DNA of 22,113 nt from Syntrophobacterales bacterium (GCA_031285215.1 JAITWQ010000237.1:1-22113); one strand, 5' to 3'; positions 1 through 7,719 are shown, numbered from the stretch's first letter. The notes: generated from the letters alone by a model not told the origin. Program-made: numbers and translations.

Positions 1-1917
1 GTCCACGGAAGGCGGCACATTTTGTTTTGCAATTAAATCTGCGAGGGCGGCGGATAAAGCGGCGGCCCCATCTGCTTCCCGGGCCGCGATCTGGTACAGC
101 ATCTTGACTGATTGGGCAAGGATGAAGTCTTCTTTTTCATCGGCGGCGGTCAAGGCCGGTATCATGGGAATTATCCGTTCCAGTGCGAGCGTCTCTGAGG
201 CCTTGAGCTTATCAAGCTGTTCAATGCGCAGTATGTGTTCAATTCCCCGCAGAAAAGACAGGCTCTTGATGCAATCCACCAGGGAAGCAAAAGAATGGTC
301 GCCGCTGATAGCATTGTTTAGCGCATCTGCAAGGCGCCGGGCATGGGAAAACAGCGCCAGTACTCCCGCTTTTACCAACAGCGCGGCCGCGGCTGCGGAA
401 GAATGACAGTGGTTTTTAACAAGGTCGGAGAGCTGCGATTCACAGGCCTCCGCAATGGTGCCGCCCAGATGCGATTTTTCTATCAGCATTGACGCCGCGC
501 GTCCTGAATAGGAACAATCCCACTTTTCTCTGATAAGTTTAGCGCCGGTACGGTTTTCATAGTCCGGGCCGTAAGTTTTTCTGGCAAAGGGATTTTCAAG
601 AAAGCACAGCCTGTGCAGAAACACCGACTGCTCCCGGTGGCGCGGTTTCGATACAATATCCAAGGTAATTGTTTTTATAACGGAAGTGGAAATGTCCATC
701 CTGAATGACTTTGCCGCTGCCTCGAAATCCAGAACGATAGGCGGAAGCGGCGCACCATTGCCGACCTTTCCCGTTTTCTCGCCCCGCAGCAGTCTTGTGG
801 CCTCGTTTAACACAAAGGAAGTAGCGAGGTTGAGTTCCCCTTTAACAAAACAGGAGCGAATCCCGTCCAAGAACTCGTAAACACCGGGCTGATTTTTGCC
901 CCGCAGGGAAGCGAGGCCCAGACCCATGGCGAAAGCAGCGGCTTCTTCGGACAGAGAAATGTTTTCACGGCTTTTACGCAGGTCCTTTGCCAATCGTGTG
1001 ATATGGGTCAGGGTGGCTTTTCTGCAAAAATCATTTTTACCGGAAATGAGGTTATCGTATAACGCCTGATAGTAACCCGGATAGGGCATACCGCTTTGAT
1101 AGCCGGTCAACTGGTCACATTCGGCAAACGAATACGGTATAAGATACGCGTTTCCCGATACGGGTTCGATTTTTTCAAATTTTTTGTTTTCTATAAGGCG
1201 CATCAATTCCGCAGTATGGAAACCACCGGTAACGGTAAGGACGCGGCTGTACTTTTCCCGGCAGGATAAAATCTTTCCCGCCATAAACGCTTCCCGTGAC
1301 GGGTGCTGCTCTTCGACAAGGAGCGTCGCCGGGTAATCAACTCGGGAGAAGTAACAAAGGGTGGTCATGTTTTTGATAAATGTTTCCGTATCAGTATCGG
1401 CGGCGGGAATTTCAAACAGCTTTTCCCAGAGTTCGCCATAATTACGGCAGTTTTCTTTTTCGCATAGTGATTCAATATAGCGGCTCCGCTGGAGGAAATA
1501 ATCGTCGTAATACGTTTTGCGATCCCCTTGCGGCGTACTCTTATCAAGTTCAGCCTCGCCCAGAACAAGGCTTCCGAAGGGCAGATCAATAAAGTGAACG
1601 GGAATGTTTTTTTCCGCTGCGGTTTTCATGGCCACCAGTTCCGGCGAATATTCCAGCATGGGGTAATAACAGGCATGACGGTCTTCCCTGTCATGGTATG
1701 AATAGTAGATCGAAACCGGCGGCTCCGCGTCGTGCAAAAACGGAATCAAAACGTCGGTGTCGCCGGGACCTTCGATGAGTACGCAATCCGGCTTGTACAA
1801 TTCAATGGCTTTTTTTACATGAAAGGAACAGGCCGGACTGTGGTGGCGGATGGGGAAAAAAGCCACGGGCCTTTCTAAAGAAAACACATTACGCAATATG
1901 TTTTCTATTTTATCCAT
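1..1917 (-). CDS. DUF5682 family protein, C-terminus beyond the window
   Basis: An uninterrupted reading frame of 639 codons starts at the ATG at 1917 and leaves the window at base 1 without a stop, so it is partial at its C-terminus. Family hallmarks near the N-terminus are RHHSP at residues 24-28, IEGP at 48-51, FIDLP at 109-113 and a GGFH motif ending at His234. I recognise these as the pattern of DUF5682 proteins, which are encoded next to MoxR ATPases and often vWA and SWIM zinc-finger proteins. The His/Glu motifs after successive predicted strands resemble the layout of TraB/ChaN/erythromycin-esterase-like folds, but that link is inference. The start overlaps the end of the ATPase gene by 13 bases in another frame, implying translational coupling. 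No signal peptide is visible. The biochemical function is unknown; the family assignment is quite sure, the fold is not. Confidence 0.85.
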   Translation of the reverse strand, partial: MDKIENILRNVFSLERPVAFFPIRHHSPACSFHVKKAIELYKPDCVLIEGPGDTDVLIPFLHDAEPPVSIYYSYHDREDRHACYYPMLEYSPELVAMKTAAEKNIPVHFIDLPFGSLVLGEAELDKSTPQGDRKTYYDDYFLQRSRYIESLCEKENCRNYGELWEKLFEIPAADTDTETFIKNMTTLCYFSRVDYPATLLVEEQHPSREAFMAGKILSCREKYSRVLTVTGGFHTAELMRLIENKKFEKIEPVSGNAYLIPYSFAECDQLTGYQSGMPYPGYYQALYDNLISGKNDFCRKATLTHITRLAKDLRKSRENISLSEEAAAFAMGLGLASLRGKNQPGVYEFLDGIRSCFVKGELNLATSFVLNEATRLLRGEKTGKVGNGAPLPPIVLDFEAAAKSFRMDISTSVIKTITLDIVSKPRHREQSVFLHRLCFLENPFARKTYGPDYENRTGAKLIREKWDCSYSGRAASMLIEKSHLGGTIAEACESQLSDLVKNHCHSSAAAAALLVKAGVLALFSHARRLADALNNAISGDHSFASLVDCIKSLSFLRGIEHILRIEQLDKLKASETLALERIIPMIPALTAADEKEDFILAQSVKMLYQIAAREADGAAALSAALADLIAKQNVPPSVD

Positions 1918-3023
1918 TTTCTTGCTTCGTAGAACTCATCCCAGTGGCCGCCCTTTGCCTTGCTGCGGGCCTTGACCACCGAGTTAAAATAGGCTTTGAG
2001 CTTCGGCACGTCATCGCGGCTTTCTTTTACTGCCGCTCCCATCAGGTTTTGAACCAGGCTGTCAACGGAGATGCCGCCCTTGCCGTAATAGAGTCCGGTC
2101 AGAGCGGTCTGGTAATAAACCGATACCGCTTCGGCGGTACTCATCACCGCAGCAGGCTGATCAATTTTAGTGCCTTCGGCGCTTTGCCCCTGGCGCAGTT
2201 CATGGAAAGTAGTGGCAATCAGATTAATTATATCCTTATCAATGAGCTTTTGGGCCTCGCTACCCAGCATGGCCGCGCATTGCTCCTCAATGATCCTGCA
2301 TTCCAGGGCCACGTTATTGATGGGGAACACGGTTTCAAAATTAAACCGCCGCTTGAGGGCGCTGGACATTTCATTCACTCCCCGGTCACGGGTATTGGCC
2401 GTCCCGATTATGTTAAAGCCGGGCTTGGCAAAGAGGAAACCATCCTCCCCCAATTCGGGAATGGAAAGAACCTTGTCGCTCATCACGCTGATGAGGGTAT
2501 CCTGAATCTCGCTGGGGCAGCGGGTTATTTCCTCAAAGCGGGTGATAATGCCTTTCTTCATACCGATATACAGAGGCGCCGGAACAAGAGATTCCGTTGA
2601 TGCGCCTTTTGCCAATAGCAGCGCATAGTTCCACGAGTATTTAATGTTGTCGTCGGTGGTTCCCGCCGTACCCTGCACGGTGTTGACGCTGCTGCCGGAA
2701 ATGGCTGCCGAAAGCAGCTCGGAAAGCATTGTTTTCGCCGTTCCCGGTTCCCCCACCAGCATGAGGCCGCGGTTACCGGCCAAAGTGATGATACAACGTT
2801 CCACCAAGGCATCGTCACCAAAGTATTTCTGCGGAATATTGAGCTTGCCGCCTCTTTCGTTTTTGCTGCCCAGAATAAAACTGCGTACCGCCTTAGGGCT
2901 TAAGAGCCAGTTTTCCGGCTTGTGGTTGTCCTTGTCACTCTTACGCAGGGATTCAAGTTCCGCAGCGTACTGCACCTCCACCGGCGGCTTGATAAGTTGT
3001 TTCTGTGAATTATTTTTAGCCAT
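1905..3023 (-). CDS. MoxR-like AAA+ ATPase
   Basis: Cytoplasmic AAA+ ATPase of 372 residues. Walker A GEPGTAKT lies at residues 91-98. The Walker B region reads RFEEITR at 162-168, with Glu where most MoxR proteins have Asp. Sensor-1 Asn is in GTAN (to 210) and an arginine-finger-like ALKRRF at 222-227. MoxR ATPases act as chaperone-like remodellers, usually with a vWA-domain partner; here the coupled partner is the DUF5682 protein. A longer frame opens upstream, but I chose the ATG at 3023 because AAGGA lies 5 bases before it and the 21-residue extension would run into the divergent cyclophilin promoter. The RFEE..RCP..IQD signature is what I recall for the DUF5682-associated subgroup. The substrate of the pair is unknown. 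Confidence 0.9.
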   Translation of the reverse strand: MAKNNSQKQLIKPPVEVQYAAELESLRKSDKDNHKPENWLLSPKAVRSFILGSKNERGGKLNIPQKYFGDDALVERCIITLAGNRGLMLVGEPGTAKTMLSELLSAAISGSSVNTVQGTAGTTDDNIKYSWNYALLLAKGASTESLVPAPLYIGMKKGIITRFEEITRCPSEIQDTLISVMSDKVLSIPELGEDGFLFAKPGFNIIGTANTRDRGVNEMSSALKRRFNFETVFPINNVALECRIIEEQCAAMLGSEAQKLIDKDIINLIATTFHELRQGQSAEGTKIDQPAAVMSTAEAVSVYYQTALTGLYYGKGGISVDSLVQNLMGAAVKESRDDVPKLKAYFNSVVKARSKAKGGHWDEFYEARKWIK

Positions 3024-3051
3024 AATTGTCCTTACCATACGCTTACAAATT

Positions 3052-3080
3052 TTGACAGGAACAATAAAATTTGTTACAAC
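3052..3080 (+). promoter_or_regulatory. Sigma-70-type promoter of the cyclophilin gene
   Basis: TTGACA (3052-3057) is followed after 17 bases by TACAAC (3075-3080), preceded by TGT as an extended -10. A start near 3087 would leave a leader of about 23 bases containing the Shine-Dalgarno AGGGGAG. This lies in the 86-base divergent gap with the MoxR gene; I could not resolve an equally good promoter in the opposite direction. Confidence 0.65.
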
Positions 3081-3109
3081 CATCAAAATTTCTAGGGGAG
3101 AATAAACTT

Positions 3110-3625
3110 ATGGGATCTGACAATGGGCTTATCGCTGTAATCGAAACAAGCAAGGGGATTATTAAACTTCGCCTCTTTGACAAGGAAACCCCCGTCACCG
3201 TCGGCAATTTTACCAACTTGGCGTTAAAAAAATTTTATGATGGCCTCATCTTTCATCGGGTGATTGGTGATTTCATGATTCAAGGCGGCTGCCCCCACGG
3301 AACAGGTACAGGGGGGCCGGGATACAGCTTTGAAGACGAATTTGCTCCGGGCCTCATTCATGACCGTCCCGGTATTCTTTCCATGGCAAACGCCGGGCCG
3401 AATACAAACGGAAGCCAGTTTTTCATCACCCATGTTCCCACTCCCTGGTTAGATAGACATCATACCGTGTTCGGCTGCGTATTATCACAGGAAGATCAAA
3501 ATGTGGTCAACCAAATCGCACAGGGAGATAAAATATTACAAATAACCATTGAAGGTGATTGCGGCCCTTTATTTGAACAGATCAGCTCCCATCTGGAAGA
3601 GTGGAATCAAGTTTTGGATAAGTGA
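3110..3625 (+). CDS. Cyclophilin-type peptidyl-prolyl cis-trans isomerase
   Basis: Protein of 171 residues that catalyses cis-trans isomerisation of prolyl bonds. It has the cyclophilin core: [13 protein letters not shown] at residues 48-60 with catalytic Arg50 and pocket residues Phe55, Met56 and Gln58, then the [15 protein letters not shown] segment, [16 protein letters not shown] and the LDRHHTVFG loop. This is close to the small bacterial cyclophilin length. No signal peptide is visible, so it is probably cytoplasmic (PpiB-like). I chose the ATG at 3110, since AGGGGAG is 10 bases upstream and an earlier in-frame ATG would precede the predicted transcription start. It is the only convincing plus-strand gene in the window, a single-gene unit with its own promoter and a hairpin terminator. 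The tail after the TVFG loop differs from textbook PpiB and may be lineage-specific. Confidence 0.95.
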   Translation: MGSDNGLIAVIETSKGIIKLRLFDKETPVTVGNFTNLALKKFYDGLIFHRVIGDFMIQGGCPHGTGTGGPGYSFEDEFAPGLIHDRPGILSMANAGPNTNGSQFFITHVPTPWLDRHHTVFGCVLSQEDQNVVNQIAQGDKILQITIEGDCGPLFEQISSHLEEWNQVLDK

Positions 3626-3705
3626 TCTTCTGGTAATACGGCGAACCCCTTATTCAACTTGTGCGGTGACAAGGGGAAGCGCTTAGATTATTTTGTCCGC
3701 CATAG

Positions 3706-3757
3706 ATGCCCGAATATTGGAGTAAGCTGCAAATTAATTCGGGCATTCTTTATTTTA
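3706..3757 (+). terminator. Hairpin terminator after the cyclophilin gene
   Basis: A perfect 10-base inverted repeat (ATGCCCGAAT at 3706-3715 and ATTCGGGCAT at 3737-3746) encloses a 21-base loop and is followed by a T-rich tail TCTTTATTTT in the plus direction. In the minus direction the tail is not T-rich, so it mainly serves the cyclophilin. The end of the minus-strand methyltransferase gene (3750) falls inside the T-rich tail. Confidence 0.6.
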
Positions 3758-4526
3758 CCTCCCGCCCCGGTTGCGGCCGTTGCAGTTTTTTCTCAAAGCC
3801 CCGGAAAAAGAAAAAGCCGGGTTGCCCGTTTCCGGCATAAAGAGCGCCGTTCTTTTCCGCAATCAGCCTCATTGCCTTTTCGGTAAAAAGGGAAATGTGT
3901 CCGTTCCGCGGTCCCGCATACCAATAGGCAGACAGGTTATGCTTCAATTTTTCCATGGGAACTGTGGTCAGCAGCGTGGTAGCGATAAAACAGGCCGGGC
4001 CGTCCTTTTTCAAAAAAGAAAAACATTCCCCAATCGTTTGGAGCGGTGTATGGGAGTGTTCCAAAACCTCAATGGCAATGACGAGATCGAAACTTTCCCG
4101 AAGGGGCGGCTTATCGTCCCCATAAAAAGGATCGTAAGACGTAACATCAAAGCCCCGGGCATTCAGATAGGTTCCGAACAGCCCCTGCCCCGATCCGAAG
4201 TCCAGCACCTTAAGTTCTTTGTGAGGGAGAAACTGCCGCTCAAACCACAGGGCGGAAAGCATGGGCCTTTTTTCGATAAAGTCGGGGTCGCATTCGGCAT
4301 ACCTGTTATTGTATATGTTCCCCATGAATTCTTCCGGCGTCCAGCTGTCGCAATAAGTTGTAAAGACAAAGCCGCAGAAAGGACATCCGTAATAATAAAC
4401 CGGTATTCCCGCCAAAGGTTCTTTCTCGTTAAAACGAGGGTCGCATGATTTATGGAAATCAACGGTATCCAGAAGAAAACTCTTTTCACCGCATATCTTG
4501 CAGCACGTATCGCAAGCGAATGTCAC
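3750..4526 (-). CDS. Class I SAM-dependent methyltransferase with N-terminal zinc-ribbon cysteines
   Basis: Protein of 258 residues. The N-terminal 60 residues carry CKIC and CPFC pairs typical of a small zinc ribbon. The methyltransferase core follows: motif I LDFGSGQG, a motif II acidic residue in TSYDP, and FDLVIAIEVLEHSHTP, the Methyltransf_23-type post-motif. This indicates a Rossmann-fold methyltransferase for a small molecule or sugar-type substrate; the actual substrate cannot be read from sequence. The start is GTG at 4526, with GAGGAG 6 bases upstream. It lies 21 bases after the MFS transporter stop, on the same strand, so the two are probably co-transcribed. A functional link between transporter and methyltransferase is possible but not shown. 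Confidence 0.85.
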   Translation of the reverse strand: MTFACDTCCKICGEKSFLLDTVDFHKSCDPRFNEKEPLAGIPVYYYGCPFCGFVFTTYCDSWTPEEFMGNIYNNRYAECDPDFIEKRPMLSALWFERQFLPHKELKVLDFGSGQGLFGTYLNARGFDVTSYDPFYGDDKPPLRESFDLVIAIEVLEHSHTPLQTIGECFSFLKKDGPACFIATTLLTTVPMEKLKHNLSAYWYAGPRNGHISLFTEKAMRLIAEKNGALYAGNGQPGFFFFRGFEKKLQRPQPGREVK

Positions 4527-4547
4527 TACTGTCTCCTCAACTTTCTG

Positions 4548-5801
4548 CTAACATCGTGATGATTTACGGGATTGAAGCAAAAGAATGGCTCCGGTAACAC
4601 CAATAAGCATAACAATATTGAGAATCCATACTTGGTGATAGGATTGGAAATGATCATACATATAGCCTGCCCAAAAAGGTCCGATACTGCCGCCAATCCC
4701 GATTAAAAAAGTAAACATTCCATAAAGAGCCCCCAAGGTTTCATCGCCAAACCGCTCTGCCAAAATAATAGAGGGAAGAGGGGCAAGACATCCGTAACCA
4801 AAACCAAAAACCAGCGAAAAGAGGTAGAGCATGGCTTCAGAACGCATATTTAACAGAATAAACATTCCCAAAGCCATCATCAAAAAACCAAAAGCTACCA
4901 CATATTTGGCATCGCGCACACGGTCGGTCAGCCAGCCAAAGAAAAACTGACCTCCAAAAGCGGCCAAACCCAACGATGCCAGAGAAGAAGCTGCGGTAAT
5001 CGGGTTAATACCGTGATCAATGGCATAAGGAACCTGGTGAACAAAAACAGACATAATCGTCAGATACGCAAAACCAAAAGAAAGTGAAATGAGCCAAAAT
5101 TGTTTATCCGTTACCAAGAATCCAGCGAAAATTTGGGAAAAAGAAGGGGGGAAAGGAGATGTTCTTGGTGACTTTTTTTCTTTTACCGCCTTTTGTTCCA
5201 TATTATCCGTACCAGCTTTTGCCGCTGATCTGTCAAAAAGCAGACGGGAAACGATAATACCGATTACAAAGCTCAATATGGCAAGGGTCAGAAAACCTTG
5301 CCGCCACCCATATGTTTTGGCAATGTAGCCCGACAGGGGCGTGAGCGTCATCGTTCCCACACTGATTCCCATGGAGGCAATACCAATGGCCATGCCGCGC
5401 TTTTCGTGAAACCATTTAGCAACGGAAGAATTGCACACGACAATGCCCAATCCAGCAGCGCCTAACCCGCAAAATAATCCATACACAAGGTAAAAGATCA
5501 GCGGATTCGCGGCAAAACCAACCATCATAAGCCCCAGAGAAACGGCCAAAGTACCCATTGTAATAATGTGGGATGGCCGGATACGGTCAACCATTTGTCC
5601 GATAAAAATAGTGAAGAAGGAATAAGCGAGCATATTAAAAGAAACGCCAAGAGACACGACAGAACGGGACCACCCGTATTCGTCTGACATGGGTTTCAGA
5701 AATATTCCAAAACTGTAACGAACGCCGTAGTTAACAGCCAGAATGAGGAAGGCTCCGGCAACAATATACCATCCATAAAACAAGGGCTGTTTTTTCGTCA
5801 T
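4548..5801 (-). CDS. MFS transporter, oxalate/formate antiporter or monocarboxylate-like (OFA/MCT) family
   Basis: Inner-membrane protein of 417 residues with the twelve-helix pattern of major facilitator transporters. The N-terminal stretch GWYIVAGAF...YGVRYSFGIF with SDEYGWSRS is characteristic of OFA/MCT members. An MFS motif A-like loop (GQMVDRIRPSHI) follows helix 2. The second half begins after a charged linker (KEKKSPRTS, roughly residues 200-225) and contains GWLTDRVRD and the helix pair ending GGSIGPFWAGYMYD. Members carry small carboxylates such as oxalate, formate, lactate or other monocarboxylates; the substrate here is not determined. I chose the ATG at 5801 because AGGA is 6 bases upstream and the longer frame would start inside a hairpin. 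It is followed closely by a methyltransferase gene. A terminator-like hairpin just upstream separates or attenuates it from the gltA-Nudix unit. Confidence 0.9.
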   Translation of the reverse strand: MTKKQPLFYGWYIVAGAFLILAVNYGVRYSFGIFLKPMSDEYGWSRSVVSLGVSFNMLAYSFFTIFIGQMVDRIRPSHIITMGTLAVSLGLMMVGFAANPLIFYLVYGLFCGLGAAGLGIVVCNSSVAKWFHEKRGMAIGIASMGISVGTMTLTPLSGYIAKTYGWRQGFLTLAILSFVIGIIVSRLLFDRSAAKAGTDNMEQKAVKEKKSPRTSPFPPSFSQIFAGFLVTDKQFWLISLSFGFAYLTIMSVFVHQVPYAIDHGINPITAASSLASLGLAAFGGQFFFGWLTDRVRDAKYVVAFGFLMMALGMFILLNMRSEAMLYLFSLVFGFGYGCLAPLPSIILAERFGDETLGALYGMFTFLIGIGGSIGPFWAGYMYDHFQSYHQVWILNIVMLIGVTGAILLLQSRKSSRC

Positions 5802-5817
5802 TGCTATCCTGATACAA

Positions 5818-5861
5818 AAATATCGGAACATCTCTCAGCAAGAGAAAACATTCCGATATTT
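5818..5861 (-). terminator. Terminator or attenuator hairpin between the Nudix gene and the MFS gene
   Basis: A perfect 11-base inverted repeat (5818-5828 with 5851-5861) encloses a second 5-base pairing (TCTCT 5831-5835 with AGAGA 5841-5845). Read on the minus strand the stem ends in a T run (ATTTTTGT), as expected for intrinsic termination after the citrate synthase-Nudix unit. It lies only about 6 bases before the MFS Shine-Dalgarno, so it may also act as an attenuator. Confidence 0.7.
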
Positions 5862-5885
5862 GTCCGTCAAAACAAAAATATTTTT

Positions 5886-6332
5886 TTACCAGTAACCCCG
5901 CTCCATGCAGTTTTCTATGAATTCAATGGAACGACGGTTATCCGCGTGAAAATAATCATAAAGGGATCGGCCTACGTCGGGGTACAGGGGCGTATTTTTA
6001 AGATCTTCTATGGGCAGCCAGGCAATATCAATGGAATGAGTGTTATCTATGCGAACCTTGGGAATACCATGAACCGCAGTAGCCAAAAAGACAACATGAA
6101 GGGTCTGGGGATGGCGCTTCCCTGCCGGGGCTTCTCCTAAAAGAATAATATCCCCCACCTCAACCTTAACACCCAGTTCCTCTTTCCATTCGCTCTTTAT
6201 GGCTTCGCCAAAAGGAACATCCTTATCAACTCCTCCTCCCGGAAGAGCAAAAACATCTTTGCCCCCATAAACGTATTGCATACACAGGATCTCTTTTGCC
6301 TGTTCGTACACCGCCGAGACTCTAACCCTCAT
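5886..6332 (-). CDS. Nudix hydrolase-family protein with a degenerate Nudix box
   Basis: Protein of 148 residues with the Nudix fold signature: LPGGGVD at 30-36 followed by a helix SEWKEELGV at 47-55. Nudix enzymes hydrolyse nucleoside diphosphates linked to another moiety, using a metal held by the glutamates of the box. The metal-binding E51 and E52 and the preceding E48 are present, but the invariant arginine position is Ser47 and the upstream glutamate is Val39, so activity may be altered. The start ATG overlaps the citrate synthase stop in a TAATG junction, so translation is probably coupled to gltA. The substrate is unknown. A hairpin terminator follows 24 bases downstream. Confidence 0.8.
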   Translation of the reverse strand: MRVRVSAVYEQAKEILCMQYVYGGKDVFALPGGGVDKDVPFGEAIKSEWKEELGVKVEVGDIILLGEAPAGKRHPQTLHVVFLATAVHGIPKVRIDNTHSIDIAWLPIEDLKNTPLYPDVGRSLYDYFHADNRRSIEFIENCMERGYW

Positions 6333-7627
6333 TACTTTTTCCCTCGCTGGTTCATGGGAATATAATCTCGTTTGGTAAAGCCTGTATAGACCTGGCGGGG
6401 ACGGTGGAGCTTCCAGTCAGGATCATCAATACTTTCTTTCCATTGACTGATCCATCCGGGTAAACGGCCAATGGCAAACATAACCGTAAACATATTTGTC
6501 GGAATACCAAAAGCCCTTAACAAAATACCGCTGTAAAAATCAACATTGGGATAAAGTTTATGATCAATGAAATAAGAATCTTTCACGGCTACTTCTTCCA
6601 AACGCTGGGCAATATCCAAAAGAGGATCATGTCTGTTCAATTTTCCCAGAACTTTATGGACAACGCCTGAAATAATCTTGGCCCGCGGATCATAACTCTT
6701 ATAAACCCGGTGTCCAAATCCCATCAGACGGAACTCATCATTTTTGTCCTTGGCGCGGGCGATAAAGGGAGCAATATCGCCGCCAGCCCGATAAATCTCC
6801 TCAAGCATTTCAATAGTAGCCTGATTGGCCCCGCCGTGGAGGGGTCCCCATAAGGCGCTGATTCCAGCTGAAATCGCGGCATAAAGATTTACCCGAGCGC
6901 TCCCGACAAGGCGTACGGCGGAAGTGGAGCAATTCTGCTCATGATCCGCATGGAGAATCCAAAAAACATTCAACGCATGGACAAGATCGTCATCAATATC
7001 ATAGGGTTTGACGGGAGAATCAAACATCATTTTTAAAAAATTCGCACAATAACTCAAGTCGGATTTAGGATAATTCACCTTATGTCCCCGTGAAATATTG
7101 TACGACATGGCAGCCAATGTCCTGAGCTTCGATACAAGACGGGCAAAGGTGATATTTATTTGCTCTTCTTGCGGTTTATCTTTAAGAGCTGGATAAAATT
7201 CCTGCAAGGCTGTTACCATGGACGATAGAATACCCATGGGATGGGCACGGGAAGGATAGTGTTCGAAAAATGCCCTCATGTCTTCATGGACAAGGGAGTG
7301 TTCATTCAATGATTCAGAAAAATTGGTAAATTCTTCCTGGGTGGGTAATTCGCCATTTATGAGAAGATAAGCAGTTTCCACAAAAGAAGAATGTTCTGCC
7401 AACTGCTCAATGGGAATACCGCGATGGCGAAGAATCCCTTTTTCCCCCTCCATAAAGGTAATGGCACTCTTACAACTGCCCGTATTAACATAGCCCGGAT
7501 CCATTGTAATAAGCCCCGCATCTTGAAGCAGCCGGGAAATATCAATGGCGCGTTCACCTTCAGTACCGACAATAATAGGAAGTTCATATTCCTTCCCATC
7601 AACAATCAACAATGCTTTATTTTCCAC
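6332..7627 (-). CDS. gltA: Citrate synthase, type II hexameric family
   Basis: Condenses acetyl-CoA with oxaloacetate to citrate. The 431-residue protein has all catalytic residues: His264 in GPLHGGANQ, His306 in MGFGHRVYK and Asp363 in PNVDFYSG, numbered almost exactly as in the E. coli enzyme (264, 305, 362). The N-terminal beta-rich segment (DGKEYELPI...) and the length are those of the NADH-sensitive Gram-negative type II class. I chose the GTG at 7627 because AGGGGG sits 8 bases upstream and a promoter with a start near 7650 excludes the longer frame beginning at 7690. It lies downstream of the pyruvate:ferredoxin oxidoreductase operon, which would supply acetyl-CoA, but is separated from it by a strong terminator. 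The Nudix gene follows with overlapping stop and start. Confidence 0.97.
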   Translation of the reverse strand: MENKALLIVDGKEYELPIIVGTEGERAIDISRLLQDAGLITMDPGYVNTGSCKSAITFMEGEKGILRHRGIPIEQLAEHSSFVETAYLLINGELPTQEEFTNFSESLNEHSLVHEDMRAFFEHYPSRAHPMGILSSMVTALQEFYPALKDKPQEEQINITFARLVSKLRTLAAMSYNISRGHKVNYPKSDLSYCANFLKMMFDSPVKPYDIDDDLVHALNVFWILHADHEQNCSTSAVRLVGSARVNLYAAISAGISALWGPLHGGANQATIEMLEEIYRAGGDIAPFIARAKDKNDEFRLMGFGHRVYKSYDPRAKIISGVVHKVLGKLNRHDPLLDIAQRLEEVAVKDSYFIDHKLYPNVDFYSGILLRAFGIPTNMFTVMFAIGRLPGWISQWKESIDDPDWKLHRPRQVYTGFTKRDYIPMNQRGKK

Positions 7628-7657
7628 CTTCTTACCCCCTAGTTTTATCAACATTTT

Positions 7658-7686
7658 TCTATAACAAAAAAAAAATCTTTTGCCAA
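7658..7686 (-). promoter_or_regulatory. Sigma-70-type promoter of gltA
   Basis: On the minus strand TTGGCA (7686-7681) is separated by exactly 17 bases from TATAGA (7663-7658), with a long T tract in the spacer. A start near 7650 would give a leader of about 23 bases to the GTG at 7627. The -35 matches consensus at five of six positions, the -10 at four. Confidence 0.6.
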
Positions 7687-7696
7687 TCATTTTTCA

Positions 7697-7719
7697 GAGG
7701 GAAAAGTGTCCTTTCCCTC
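7697..7719. promoter_or_regulatory. Perfect palindrome upstream of the gltA promoter
   Basis: GAGGGAAA (7697-7704) and TTTCCCTC (7712-7719) form a perfect 8-base inverted repeat with a 7-base spacer, 10 bases upstream of the gltA -35 element and centred about 57 bases before the expected start. Its place and symmetry suit an activator or other regulator site. It could instead act as a second hairpin after the upstream operon, though no T run follows it in the minus direction. Confidence 0.35.

Noticed and set aside
104..880. Plus-strand frames opposite the left-edge gene
   Set aside because: The minus-strand DUF5682 frame is open through the whole 1917 bases and carries family hallmarks.
1944..2600. 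218-codon open frame on the plus strand
   Set aside because: It lies opposite the MoxR ATPase, which has Walker A, Walker B and sensor motifs; the antisense product resembles nothing.
3771..4448. 225-codon open frame on the plus strand
   Set aside because: Antisense to the SAM methyltransferase; rich in Arg and Lys from reversed codons and without motifs.
7628..7690. Longer citrate synthase start with 21 extra residues (ATG at 7690)
   Set aside because: The extension is an odd KRFFFCYRK sequence, covers the predicted promoter and lacks family support; the GTG at 7627 has a strong Shine-Dalgarno and gives E. coli-like active-site numbering.
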